A stretch of DNA of 64,000 nt from Thioalkalivibrio paradoxus ARh 1 (GTDB taxonomy: Bacteria > Pseudomonadota > Gammaproteobacteria > Ectothiorhodospirales > Ectothiorhodospiraceae), in the NCBI RefSeq assembly GCF_000227685.2, contig NZ_CP007029.1, forward strand, positions 1,400,501 through 1,464,500. The letters run 5' to 3'. The position numbers and the translations under genes were made by a program. Positions 15,779 through 24,356 of the stretch are shown in pieces. A model generated the notes under the pieces. The model ran no database searches, had not been told where the DNA came from, and saw only the letters and a program-made list of their open reading frames with translations. How positions within the stretch are numbered: the first letter of the stretch is position 1; every line of letters starts with the position of its first letter.

Positions 15779-16920
15779 AGTACGTCGACGAGTTCCGCGA
15801 CGGCAAGGTTGCCCGCAACCTCGCGAAGACGATCGCCGCCGAGGTCCGCTCTGATCGCCGCTATCACCTGATGGAGTTCTGCGGCGGGCACACCCACGCG
15901 ATCTCGCGCTATGGCCTGCGCGACCTGCTGCCGGCGGAAGTCCGCTTCATTCACGGTCCGGGCTGCCCGGTCTGCGTATTGCCGATCGGGCGCATGGACA
16001 GCGCGATCGAACTGGCGCGCGACCACGGCGTGATCCTCTGCAGCTACGGCGACACGATGCGCGTGCCGGCGTCGGGGCGCACGAGTCTGCTGCGCGCGAA
16101 GGCCGAGGGCGCGGACATCCGGATGGTGTACTCCAGCGCCGATGCGCTGAAGATCGCGCGCGAGAACCCGGAGCGCGAGGTGGTGTTCTTCGCGATCGGC
16201 TTCGAGACCACCACGCCGCCGACCGCGGTCGCGTTGCGCCAGGCGCGTGCCGAGGGGCTGAAAAACTTCAGCGTGTTCGCGAACCACGTGCTCACCCCGT
16301 CGGCGATCCAGAACATCCTCGAGTCGCCCGAGGTGCGCGAGCTGGGGACGGTGCCGCTGGACGGCTTCATCGGGCCGTCGCACGTATCGACGATCATCGG
16401 CAGCCGGCCCTACGAGTTCTTCGCCGAGGAGTTCCAGAAGCCGGTGGTGATCGCGGGCTTCGAGCCGCTGGACGTGCTGCAGTCGGTATTGATGCTGGTG
16501 CGCCAGCTGAACGACGGCCGCGCCGAGGTCGAGAACCAGTTCAGCCGTGCGGTGACCCGCGAAGGCAACCTGAAGGCGCAGGCGCTGGTCGCCGAAGTAT
16601 TCGAGTTGCGCGACCGCTTCGAGTGGCGCGGGCTCGGCGAGGTGCCGTACAGCGCGCTGCGCATCCGCGACGCCTACCGGGACTTCGACGCCGAAGTCCG
16701 CTTCGACCTGCCGTACCGCTCGGTGCCGGATCACAAGGCCTGCGAGTGCGGCGCGATCCTGCGCGGGGTGAAGCAGCCGCAGGACTGCAAGGTCTTCGGT
16801 ACGGTCTGCACCCCGGACAACCCGCTCGGCTCGTGCATGGTCTCGGCCGAAGGCGCCTGCGCGGCGTATTACACCTACGGCCAGTTCACGAAGTCTCCCG
16901 CGGTCGCCCAAGCCTCGTGA
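15775..16920 (+). CDS. hypD: Hydrogenase maturation Fe-S protein HypD
   Basis: A 381-residue [4Fe-4S] protein that scaffolds assembly of the Fe(CN)2CO group. Signature motifs: MEFCGGHTHAISRYG (about 32-46), GPGCPVCVLP, and the C-terminal cluster region CECGAILRG, DCKVFGTVCTPDNPLGSC. It starts with GTG at 15775 overlapping hypC2 (GTGA) and ends overlapping the hypE GTG (GTGA), so hypC2-hypD-hypE form one coupled unit. Length is normal. Confidence 0.97.
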   Translation: MKYVDEFRDGKVARNLAKTIAAEVRSDRRYHLMEFCGGHTHAISRYGLRDLLPAEVRFIHGPGCPVCVLPIGRMDSAIELARDHGVILCSYGDTMRVPASGRTSLLRAKAEGADIRMVYSSADALKIARENPEREVVFFAIGFETTTPPTAVALRQARAEGLKNFSVFANHVLTPSAIQNILESPEVRELGTVPLDGFIGPSHVSTIIGSRPYEFFAEEFQKPVVIAGFEPLDVLQSVLMLVRQLNDGRAEVENQFSRAVTREGNLKAQALVAEVFELRDRFEWRGLGEVPYSALRIRDAYRDFDAEVRFDLPYRSVPDHKACECGAILRGVKQPQDCKVFGTVCTPDNPLGSCMVSAEGACAAYYTYGQFTKSPAVAQAS

Positions 16921-17978
16921 GCGCGAACCCGAAGACGGTGAAGCGGGGTTACATTCGCTCGCTGGACCTGAAGCGCGGCAAGGTCGAGCTCGCTCACGGC
17001 GGCGGTGGCCGCGCGATGGCGCAGCTGATCGACGAGTTGTTTCAGCAGGCGTTCGAGAATCCCTGGCTGCGCCAGGCCAACGACCAGGCACTGCTGACGC
17101 GGCCCGAGGGCCGGATCGTGATGGCGACCGACAGCCATGTGGTCTCGCCGCTGTTCTTCCCCGGCGGCGACATCGGCAGTCTCTCGGTGCACGGCACCAT
17201 CAACGACGTCGCGACCAGCGGCGCGCGCCCGCTGTGGCTCTCCGCCGGCTTCATTTTGGAAGAAGGCTTTCCGCTCGCCGACCTGAAGCGCATCGTCGAT
17301 TCGATGGCGGCGGCGGCGCGCGCGGCCGGCGTGCCGATCGTGACCGGCGACACCAAGGTGGTCGAACGCGGCAAGGGCGACGGCGTGTTCATCAACACGA
17401 CCGGGGTCGGCGTGGTGCCCGACGGTGTCGAGATTTCCGGCGACCGGGCCCGGCCCGGCGACCGCATCCTGGTCAGCGGTTTTCTCGGCGATCACGGCGT
17501 CGCGATCATGTCGCTGCGCGAGAACCTGAGCTTCAGCACCAATATCGAGTCCGACTCGGCCGCGCTGCACGAGCTGATCGCGGCGATGGTGGAGAATGCT
17601 CCGGATATCCATTGTTTGCGCGACCCGACCCGCGGCGGGCTCGCCGCCACGCTGAACGAGATCGCGCGGCAGTCGGGCGTCGGCATGACCATCCGCGAGG
17701 ACGACATCCCGGTGCGCGAAGAGGTCGACGCCGCCTGCGAACTGCTGGGGCTCGATCCGCTCTACGTCGCCAACGAGGGCAAGGTCGTCGCGGTCTGCCC
17801 GCCGGAATCGACTGAGCGGCTGCTGGCGGCGATGCGCGCCCACCCGCTCGGCCGGGACGCGGCGATCATCGGCGAGGTGGTCGCCGACGAACACGCGTTC
17901 GTGCAGATGGAAACGAGCTTCGGCGGGCGGCGCAACGTCGACTGGATTTCCGGCGAACAGCTGCCGCGCATCTGCTGA
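16917..17978 (+). CDS. hypE: Carbamoyl dehydratase HypE
   Basis: A 353-residue PurM/ThiL-fold enzyme that dehydrates the carbamoyl group on its C-terminal cysteine to thiocyanate, the source of cyanide ligands. It ends PRIC, with the required terminal Cys. Other motifs: ELAHGGGGRAM, TDSHVVSPLFFPGGDIG, VTGDTKVVERGKGDG and DPTRGGLAATLNE. It starts with GTG at 16917 overlapping the hypD TGA; the frame is open further upstream inside hypD but that part is not coding. It is the last of the three coupled genes. Confidence 0.97.
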   Translation: MSANPKTVKRGYIRSLDLKRGKVELAHGGGGRAMAQLIDELFQQAFENPWLRQANDQALLTRPEGRIVMATDSHVVSPLFFPGGDIGSLSVHGTINDVATSGARPLWLSAGFILEEGFPLADLKRIVDSMAAAARAAGVPIVTGDTKVVERGKGDGVFINTTGVGVVPDGVEISGDRARPGDRILVSGFLGDHGVAIMSLRENLSFSTNIESDSAALHELIAAMVENAPDIHCLRDPTRGGLAATLNEIARQSGVGMTIREDDIPVREEVDAACELLGLDPLYVANEGKVVAVCPPESTERLLAAMRAHPLGRDAAIIGEVVADEHAFVQMETSFGGRRNVDWISGEQLPRIC

Positions 17979-18070
17979 GCCGGCGCCGGGCGGAGCAGGG
18001 CGGGCTATCGGCTATCGGCTCACGGCCCACGGCCCACGGCGTCGCGATGCGCGTAGGCAGCGGGGATGCC

Positions 18071-18087
18071 GGGCAATCCTCTTGCCC
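18071..18087. terminator. Short hairpin between convergent hypE and coiled-coil gene
   Basis: GGGCAA-TCCTC-TTGCCC forms a 6-bp stem, with partly pairing flanks, about 90 bp after the hypE stop and 50 bp from the end of the opposing gene. There is no T-tract, so intrinsic termination is uncertain. Short tandem units (CTATCGG, CACGGCC) lie just before it. Confidence 0.3.
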
Positions 18088-18136
18088 ATCGCTCAGTCTC
18101 GTGTGAAATCGCCAGCGGCAGACGTACGTGGCCCTG

Positions 18137-18430
18137 CTACTTCTGCGGCGCGCTGTCCTCGGCACCCCGAGCCGCGCTCTGTGCGTTGTCGCGCAGCTGC
18201 CTGACCCGTTCCAGGCCCTTCAGCCGCTGCGCATGCACGACTTCGAGCTTGGTGGTGATTTCCTGCTGCTCATCGGGGTCCGATTCCTCCTCGAGTTTCC
18301 CGCGCAGTCGCGCCTCCTTTTTCTCGAGCTTCTGCAGTATCTCCTGGATCGATTCCAGCTCCGCGTGCTGCTCCGCCCGGTCCTTGTCGAGGAAACGGCC
18401 GAGGCGTTCAAGAAGTTTTCGGGTCTTCAT
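18137..18430 (-). CDS. Small coiled-coil protein of unknown function
   Basis: A 97-residue hydrophilic protein, almost entirely Lys/Glu/Arg/Leu-rich and predicted coiled coil from about residue 3 to 75 (ESIQEILQKLEKKEARLRGK; EITTKLEVVHAQRLKGLER). No cysteine motif, signal or membrane segment. The ATG at 18430 overlaps the end of the Na/Pi cotransporter gene by 23 bases, so it is probably co-translated with it and may be an accessory of that system. I do not recognise a named family. Confidence 0.65.
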   Translation of the reverse strand: MKTRKLLERLGRFLDKDRAEQHAELESIQEILQKLEKKEARLRGKLEEESDPDEQQEITTKLEVVHAQRLKGLERVRQLRDNAQSAARGAEDSAPQK

Positions 18431-20258
18431 CGGCGTGTTCACCGGGCTGTGGGTGTGCCATGGTATTGCCGGCCATGCGCTTGATTTCCTGAGGATCCAG
18501 CGCCAGATGTTCCTCGGCAACATGGTCGGCCGGTTCGTCGCTGACCAGCAGTGCGTGCGCTGCCTCGATCAGGTTCTCGGCGATCGTATAGGCGTAAGCC
18601 TCGTCGTTCATCAGCGACGTGGCGATATGGGCCGACAGTTGTCGATCGCGAATCGCCTGGTTGATGTTTCCCACCAGTTTGCGGTGCGATGTCTCCAGCG
18701 AAAGCCTGAGCGAATCCAGTGACAGGCTGGTGGCGGCCCCGGGCTCCTGATTCCGCAGCTGTCCGATCTCGCGCAGGAGCCTGGCGAGTTGCAGACGCAA
18801 CGCATCGTAATGCCGTCGCACCATCGGATCGAATGCGGTCCCGTAGCGAACCAGGTTCTTGTGCAGGTGCTTCATCCCTTTTACCGCTTCGACGATGTCG
18901 CGGCTGGCCTGTTGCAGCGCGTACAGGCGGTTGGTCCAATGTTCCGAGAGTTCGCGCTGATGCACTTCGCCGATGAAGGCCACGATCGCGCTGTGCAGGC
19001 TCTTGATGTTCTGTTCGTAGGCGTCGTCCACGTCCAGGGGCATGATCCTGCGGGTGTTCCGCACCGCCTCGGTCAGGGATCGGTCGGAATTGATGACCGC
19101 ACGGCGCAGGCTGAGCCCATGGGCGATCAGGCCGTGGGCGTTGTCGAACAGGTGCCCGACCTCCCGGCGTACTGCGGTCACCGCGGTGGCGGGTGTTTTC
19201 AGCGCCTCCGAGTACAGGTACCGAGGCTGTTCGGCGGAGCGCGGGGCGAGGCGCACGCGCCGAATCAGTTCGCGTTCGAGCAGGCGGACGAAGGGGGTCA
19301 GGATCGCGACGCCGAGCAGGTTGAACAGGGTGTGGAACAACGCCAGCTTCAGCAGATAGTCGTCGTCGGCGATGCCCACCATGCCGGAGATCCGATCCAC
19401 GGCCCAGCCCATCTGTTCGATCAGCAGGATTGCGACCGCCGCGGTCATCACGTTGAACAGCACGTGGGCGACCGCGAGGCGCCGGCCGCCGAGGTTGGCG
19501 GCCATGCCCCCGGCTGCGGTGGTGATCGCGCTGCCGAGGTTCGCGCCGATCGCGAGTGCCAGCGCATTGTCGTAGGTCACCTGTCCGGCGGCCAGCGCGG
19601 CGATGATCACCAGGAGCGTCGCGTGGCTGGACTGCATTACGACCGTCATCAACATGCCGATGGCCGTGAACAGCAGTACGCCGGCGAGTCCCGGAACCGC
19701 ATAGGCCGCGAGATCGAAGCCTTCCTGGAACGCCTCGAATCCCTCCTTCATGAAATGGATGCCCAGGAACAGGAAACCGACGCCCAGGAACAGGTAGCCG
19801 ATCCCCTTCAGCATGCGGTTCCGGTTCAGCAGCAGAATGACCCCGAACACCAGCATCGGGGCTGCGTAGGCGGCGATGTCCACCCTCAGGCCGAAACCGG
19901 CGATTAGCCAGGCTCCGGTCGTGGTGCCGAGGTTCGCGCCCATGATCACGCCGATGCCTGCGGCAAGGCTGATCATTTCCGCGCTGACGAACGAGATCGT
20001 GACCAGCGACACCAGCGTGCTGGACTGCATCAACGTCGTGCTGGCAATGCCGAAACCGATGCTCTTCCACAGCCGGTCGGTGGAATGGCGCAGCGCCGCT
20101 TCGAGCGTGCCGCCGGTGAAGGCCTTGAAGCCGGTCTCAAGCGCGATCATGCCGAACAGGAAGATGGCCACGCCGGCGGCGACATCGCTCAGGTGCGGAC
20201 TTGCCCAGAACGCCCAGGCCAGCAGCAGGAAGGTGAGCGGAAGCAGGACTCGGCGCAT
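18408..20258 (-). CDS. Na/Pi cotransporter family protein with PhoU-like C-terminal domain
   Basis: A 616-residue protein of the Na+/phosphate cotransporter family (NptA/YjbB-like). The N-terminal half has 8-9 membrane segments with the two inverted-repeat signatures TTLMQSSTLVSLVTI and TVVMQSSHATLLVII plus GANLGTTTGAW and GANLGSAITT. From about residue 370 the protein is cytoplasmic and helical, resembling PhoU (HWTNRLYALQQASRDIVEAV, RRHYDALRLQLARLLRE). The ATG at 20258 follows selU after 11 bases. It would import or export phosphate coupled to Na+; YjbB-type proteins are reported as exporters, so direction is open. Confidence 0.87.
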   Translation of the reverse strand: MRRVLLPLTFLLLAWAFWASPHLSDVAAGVAIFLFGMIALETGFKAFTGGTLEAALRHSTDRLWKSIGFGIASTTLMQSSTLVSLVTISFVSAEMISLAAGIGVIMGANLGTTTGAWLIAGFGLRVDIAAYAAPMLVFGVILLLNRNRMLKGIGYLFLGVGFLFLGIHFMKEGFEAFQEGFDLAAYAVPGLAGVLLFTAIGMLMTVVMQSSHATLLVIIAALAAGQVTYDNALALAIGANLGSAITTAAGGMAANLGGRRLAVAHVLFNVMTAAVAILLIEQMGWAVDRISGMVGIADDDYLLKLALFHTLFNLLGVAILTPFVRLLERELIRRVRLAPRSAEQPRYLYSEALKTPATAVTAVRREVGHLFDNAHGLIAHGLSLRRAVINSDRSLTEAVRNTRRIMPLDVDDAYEQNIKSLHSAIVAFIGEVHQRELSEHWTNRLYALQQASRDIVEAVKGMKHLHKNLVRYGTAFDPMVRRHYDALRLQLARLLREIGQLRNQEPGAATSLSLDSLRLSLETSHRKLVGNINQAIRDRQLSAHIATSLMNDEAYAYTIAENLIEAAHALLVSDEPADHVAEEHLALDPQEIKRMAGNTMAHPQPGEHADEDPKTS

Positions 20259-20269
20259 TCCGGTCCGGC

Positions 20270-21421
20270 TCAGCCGAAGGCCGCCTGCGGATCGGCAGGG
20301 ATCGGCGGCGCGGTGTGCTCCCGTAGAAAGCCGACGACCTCGGAACGGCTGCCGACAAAGATCGGGGTGGCCGCGGACCTGCGCCGCGACGCGTGCTCGT
20401 ATTGCGGATCGTAGTACTCGCGGAACAGGCAGTCGATCCAGTCCCGGTGTGCCTCGACAGATCCACTGCGGCGATGCTCGGCGAGCGCATGGTTCAACGC
20501 GCGGCTCAACGTTGAATGCCGCTGCCCCCCGAGCCGGTTGCGGATCCGGTCGAGTGCGGCGAGCAGCTCGGCACCGAGCCGGTCGAGCGCGTATTCGGGC
20601 CCGTAGAAACGCGAGTACTCGCCCAGCGGGCCGAGGATGTAGTCCTCGAGCGTGACCTGGATCCGGCTGTCCAGCGGCTCCTCGATCAGCACGCGCGGCG
20701 CCGTCTGCATGCGTGCAAACAGTGGCGGGGGAATCAGTCGATGCCCGATCAGCTTGCTTTCGTCCTCCAACACGACCGGTCGGACCCCCTCGGCCGCCTG
20801 GCGGGCGCGCTGGCGCAGGAGTTCGATGGCAATGGCATTCTCGAAGTCGATCTGGGCCGGCTGGCCGCCAGGTCGCCGGCCGAAGGCCGAGCCCCGGTGC
20901 CGTGCGTGGCCTTCCAGGTCGATGGCCTGTTCGAGGGCCCCGATCACCCGCGTCTTTCCGCAGCCGGTACGCCCGGCGAGCGTCCAGAGCGGGATCCCGG
21001 GCAGCGTCCGCGCAAGACTCTCCAACAGGAACCTGCGCATCGCCTTGTAGCCGCCGCCGATACGCGGCAGTGGCTGACCGGCCTCTGCCAACCACCGCTG
21101 CACCGTGGCCGAACGCAGACCGCCGCGGAAACAGTAGACCTGACCCTCGGGATTGCGTGTGCGCCAGTCCAGCCAGCCCTCGATGCGTCGCTTGCGTTCC
21201 TTCCCGGACACCAGGCGGAGCCCAAGTTCGATTGCTGCCTGCTCGCCACGCTGCTTGTAGCACAGGCCGACCTGGTGGCGCTCGTCGTCGTCCAGCAGCG
21301 GCAGATTCTGGGAGCTGGGGAACGCACCCTGCCGGAATTCACCGGGCGAGCGCACATCCAGCAACGGGACGCCCTGGAGGAAGATCCGGGCGTAGTCCTG
21401 GACGATCGCGCCTTCGTTCAT
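20270..21421 (-). CDS. selU: tRNA 2-selenouridine synthase SelU (YbbB)
   Basis: A 383-residue enzyme that replaces sulfur by selenium (via a geranylated intermediate) at the wobble 2-thiouridine of some tRNAs. The N-terminal rhodanese domain contains VYCFRGGLRS with C97, the same position as the catalytic Cys97 of E. coli YbbB. A P-loop (GRTGCGKT, 150-157) follows. Length and architecture are normal. It is the first gene of a minus-strand run with the Na/Pi cotransporter. It implies selenophosphate is made elsewhere in the genome (selD is not in the window). Confidence 0.93.
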   Translation of the reverse strand: MNEGAIVQDYARIFLQGVPLLDVRSPGEFRQGAFPSSQNLPLLDDDERHQVGLCYKQRGEQAAIELGLRLVSGKERKRRIEGWLDWRTRNPEGQVYCFRGGLRSATVQRWLAEAGQPLPRIGGGYKAMRRFLLESLARTLPGIPLWTLAGRTGCGKTRVIGALEQAIDLEGHARHRGSAFGRRPGGQPAQIDFENAIAIELLRQRARQAAEGVRPVVLEDESKLIGHRLIPPPLFARMQTAPRVLIEEPLDSRIQVTLEDYILGPLGEYSRFYGPEYALDRLGAELLAALDRIRNRLGGQRHSTLSRALNHALAEHRRSGSVEAHRDWIDCLFREYYDPQYEHASRRRSAATPIFVGSRSEVVGFLREHTAPPIPADPQAAFG

Positions 21422-21616
21422 CGCGCGAGCTTCGCGCGCAGCACGCGGTCGCAGCCACCGAGCGAGCCCGTACGGCCGGAGCTTGCCAGCGTCTCGGGCG
21501 GCGGCGCGCCGTATCGTGGCCGCGTGCGACCGGCTGGCTTCACGCCGTCGGCGCCGAGTGGCGGCACGAGTCTCTGAGAGAGTGGAAACGGTCGGGCATC
21601 CACTGCACCCCGATGC

Positions 21617-22225
21617 TCAGTCGTCTGCCGCATATTTGCGCGCGGCGTCGGCAGGGTGGAGGTGGGCCACGCCCTCATGGCAGTCGATGCAGGTGTTGTC
21701 GGTGGTTTCCATCCGCCGGTGCATTCGTTCGGCGCGGGCGCTCTGACCACTGAACGAGTCGACATGGTGGCAGTTGCGGCAGGCCTGCGAGTCATTGGCG
21801 CGCATCCGTTCCCAGACGCGTTCGGCCATCTCGCCCCGCCGATCCTCGAAGCGCTCGCGCGTGCTGATCGAGCGCAACACGAACTCGTGGTAGCTGTCGC
21901 GGATCCCGGATGTGGTCTTCACGATCAGCTTGTCCGGATAATGCTGCGGGATGTGGCAGTCGGCACAGCCCGCGCGCACACCGCTGGGGTTGGAGTAATG
22001 GATGGATTCCTTCCACTCGGGGTAGACGAATTCCTCGTGGGAATGACACGCCGTGGCACAGAAGGCGTCGCTGCTGGTGGCTTCGATCGCGACGCTCGAC
22101 CCGACCATCGCCGCTGCACCGACGATGAACGCCAGGATGCCTCCGATCGGGATCCCGAGCAGCCATCGTGTTCGGGGCCAGCCCCACAGGCCGCGGCGTT
22201 CGGGGTTCTTCGGCTGATCGGACAT
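21617..22225 (-). CDS. NapC/NirT-family tetraheme cytochrome with atypical first heme motif
   Basis: A 202-residue membrane-anchored quinol dehydrogenase-type cytochrome: one N-terminal helix (about 21-45) then a periplasmic domain with four heme sites. Three are canonical: CADCH (87-91), CRNCH (149-153) and CIDCH (179-183). The first is C56-A-T-A-C60-H61, that is CX3CH, and the methionine usually found two residues after the His in this family is absent (HSHEEF). The DNA reads TGT GCC ACG GCG TGT CAT, so this is not a frame error. AGGAG lies eight bases before the ATG. No terminal reductase gene is adjacent. It would pass quinol electrons to a periplasmic partner, perhaps the hexaheme protein at 30028; that link is speculative. 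Confidence 0.88.
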   Translation of the reverse strand: MSDQPKNPERRGLWGWPRTRWLLGIPIGGILAFIVGAAAMVGSSVAIEATSSDAFCATACHSHEEFVYPEWKESIHYSNPSGVRAGCADCHIPQHYPDKLIVKTTSGIRDSYHEFVLRSISTRERFEDRRGEMAERVWERMRANDSQACRNCHHVDSFSGQSARAERMHRRMETTDNTCIDCHEGVAHLHPADAARKYAADD

Positions 22226-22475
22226 GACGGGGCGCTCCTTGGGGCTGGGTACAGGCTGAGGATCTTCCGGCCCTGGTTGAGCAAGCGCCAGGGAACGCGA
22301 TCGGGACGACCGGAAGTACCCCGTTCAATGGTAGATACCCGGTGTCGCGAACGCCAGCCAGCCGGGTATTCGCAAGACCCTGCCTGCGGCTGTCGGGGCG
22401 CGCCGCCACTGCGGTTGAGTGATCTAACCTTGTGGGAGAGCTTCAGAGGGAAGCGACGGCGACAGGAGAGGCGGG

Positions 22476-22904
22476 ATGGCAGGCATTTTCGTGGGTGTGG
22501 ATGGTTCGGACGGGGCCCGGCGGGCATTGCGCTGGGCACGGGAGGAAGGCGTGATCCGGGGCACCAGGGTCCATGCGGTGTTCGTGCTCGACCGCCGCTA
22601 CCTGGAGCCGGAATGGGCATCGCTGATGGCGCCGCCGGTGGAACAACTGCGCGAGGAAGCCCGGCGTCTGCTGCAACAGGCCGTGGAGCAGGCCGGCGGC
22701 GCGGCGGCCGAACTGTCGGAGAACGTGCTCGTTGGGGAGGGGCACGGGATCGCGAAGGCGTTGCTCGATGCCGCCAGTGATGCCGATCTGTTGGTGGTCG
22801 GTTCACGCGGACGCGGCGGATTTCACGGGCTGCGGCTGGGTTCGGTCAGTCAGCAGATCCTGCACCACGCGCGCTGCCCGGTCGTGGTAGTGCCCGCGGG
22901 ATAA
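22476..22904 (+). CDS. Universal stress protein UspA family
   Basis: A 142-residue single-domain Usp with the ATP-binding type signature G-x2-G-x9-G(S/T) as VGSRGRGGFHGLRLGSVSQQ (about 108-127) and the N-terminal IFVGVDGSDGARRALRWA. An AGGAGAG site sits five bases before the ATG. It is divergent from the NapC-like gene across 250 bp and converges with ccmI. Usp proteins of this type respond to energy or redox stress; the actual role is unknown. Confidence 0.9.
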   Translation: MAGIFVGVDGSDGARRALRWAREEGVIRGTRVHAVFVLDRRYLEPEWASLMAPPVEQLREEARRLLQQAVEQAGGAAAELSENVLVGEGHGIAKALLDAASDADLLVVGSRGRGGFHGLRLGSVSQQILHHARCPVVVVPAG

Positions 22905-22916
22905 GGATCCCGCGGG
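22893..22916. terminator. 8-bp perfect hairpin at the UspA stop, between convergent genes
   Basis: CCCGCGGG-ATAAGGAT-CCCGCGGG overlaps the UspA stop codon and precedes the 3' end of ccmI on the other strand. A stable stem usable in both directions but without a T-tract; a GC-rich or factor-assisted terminator is possible. Confidence 0.4.
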
Positions 22917-22938
22917 TGGGTGGTGAGGGTGGCCGGTA

Positions 22939-23853
22939 TCAGTTCCCGGCGCTGGCGGATGGGGACTCCGCGGCGCCGTCGCGCAACCGTTCCTCGACCT
23001 CGTCGAGGTTGCTGCGGATGATTCCGGCTTCTTCGGAGCCGGGTTCGAACTGGGACGCCAGCCGTTCCCAGTATTCCTGGGCCTCGGGATATTCCGAAGA
23101 GCGGAACGCCGCGAGACCGGCGAGCCACAGGCCGTTGACGTGGTTCGGTTCGATGGCCAGTGCCTGGTCGATGAAGGGCTTCGCGCGTGCGGCCAGATTG
23201 CCCCCGTCCAGGGAGCCAAGCAGATCCGCATAGCTGGTCAGGATGTCCGGATCCTCATTGCCGCCATGGCGAATCGCCTGCGCATACGCGCCGGCGGCGG
23301 CCCTCGGCTGTTCGAGGAACAGCAGCGAGCGCCCGAGCAGCGCCCAGCCTTCGGGATCCACGGGATTGGCTTCCAGGCGGGCACTCAGCGCTTGCACGGC
23401 GGCTTCGATGCTGCCGTCCATGCCGGGCTCGGCTCCCGCCGTCTGTTGCGGAGCGCTGAGCTGCGGGTCGAGTCCGGCAGCGCCGCTGCCGTAGCCTTGA
23501 TAGATCAGCACCGCCAACACCGGCACCACGACGAGGCTTGCGATGCCGGTCGGCCAGCGCCAGGATCCCGGGAGCCGGCGCGAGCCGGCCGCCTCGCGGG
23601 CCTCGCTCATTTCGAGCAGGCTGCGCTGGAGGTCGAGCCGGGCGGTCGTGTACTGAGCCTCGGAGATGGTGCCGGCTTCGCGGTCGGCTTCGAGCTCGGC
23701 GAGTTGCGCGCGGTAAACATCGACTGCTGCAGCGCTTCCTTCGTTCGAAACCGGTTCACTCTGGGGCACCGCACGGGCACGCAGCATCGGCACGAAAAGG
23801 AACAGCAGAGAGACGGCCGTCAGCACGGCCGCAATGGACCAGAACACCGTCAT
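22939..23853 (-). CDS. ccmI: Cytochrome c biogenesis protein CcmI (CycH)
   Basis: A 304-residue apocytochrome chaperone of the heme ligation complex. Two transmembrane helices (about 3-26 and 95-115) flank a cytoplasmic loop with a leucine-rich helix (DVYRAQLAELEADREAGTIS, YTTARLDLQRSLL); the periplasmic C-terminal part has TPR-like repeats (NPVDPEGWALLGRSLLFL, EPNHVNGLWLAGLAAF) for binding apocytochrome. The ATG overlaps the ccmH stop (ATGA). It is the last gene of the ccm operon. Confidence 0.92.
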   Translation of the reverse strand: MTVFWSIAAVLTAVSLLFLFVPMLRARAVPQSEPVSNEGSAAAVDVYRAQLAELEADREAGTISEAQYTTARLDLQRSLLEMSEAREAAGSRRLPGSWRWPTGIASLVVVPVLAVLIYQGYGSGAAGLDPQLSAPQQTAGAEPGMDGSIEAAVQALSARLEANPVDPEGWALLGRSLLFLEQPRAAAGAYAQAIRHGGNEDPDILTSYADLLGSLDGGNLAARAKPFIDQALAIEPNHVNGLWLAGLAAFRSSEYPEAQEYWERLASQFEPGSEEAGIIRSNLDEVEERLRDGAAESPSASAGN

Positions 23854-24356
23854 CCCTGCCCTCCGCGGTCCTCACCGAGCAGGCGTCGCAGCCGTTCCTC
23901 CTCGTCGGCGGACAGCGGCGCCGAGCTGACTCGCTCCTTGCGCCGCCATAGCACCAGTCCCAGTACGGACAGGCCCAGTACCAGCAGGATTACCGGTCCG
24001 TACCAGAGCAGGTAGGTGGTGCGATTCACCGGTGGACGGAACAGCACGAAATCGCCGTAACGGGCTACCATGTAGTCGACGACCTCGCCGGTTTCCGCGC
24101 CGTCCTTGACCATCAGCGAGATCTGGCGGCGCAGGTCGGCGGCGAGTGGCGCATTCGATTCGATCAGGTTCTGGTTCTGGCAGACGGTGCAGCGCAGCTC
24201 GCGCACCAGCTTCTGATAGCGCTCCTCCTGTTCGGGCGTTTCGAACACCAGCGGTTCCGACGGGGGTGCGGTCGGGCCCGCAAAGAGGTGAGTGGGTGTG
24301 GCCAGGGCAAGCGCCCCGAGGCACAGCAACGCAGGCATCCAGTGGCGCGCAGTCAT
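23850..24356 (-). CDS. ccmH: Cytochrome c biogenesis protein CcmH
   Basis: A 168-residue periplasmic thiol-redox protein that reduces apocytochrome CxxCH motifs before heme attachment. A signal-anchor (about 6-25) is followed by the signature LRCTVCQNQNLIES (LRCxxCQN) and a C-terminal membrane helix (YLLWYGPVILLVLGLSVLGL). The start at 24356 overlaps the ccmG stop (ATGA); a longer open frame upstream is only the opposite-frame image of ccmG. CcmI is a separate gene here, unlike the fused CcmH of E. coli. Confidence 0.95.
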   Translation of the reverse strand: MTARHWMPALLCLGALALATPTHLFAGPTAPPSEPLVFETPEQEERYQKLVRELRCTVCQNQNLIESNAPLAADLRRQISLMVKDGAETGEVVDYMVARYGDFVLFRPPVNRTTYLLWYGPVILLVLGLSVLGLVLWRRKERVSSAPLSADEEERLRRLLGEDRGGQG

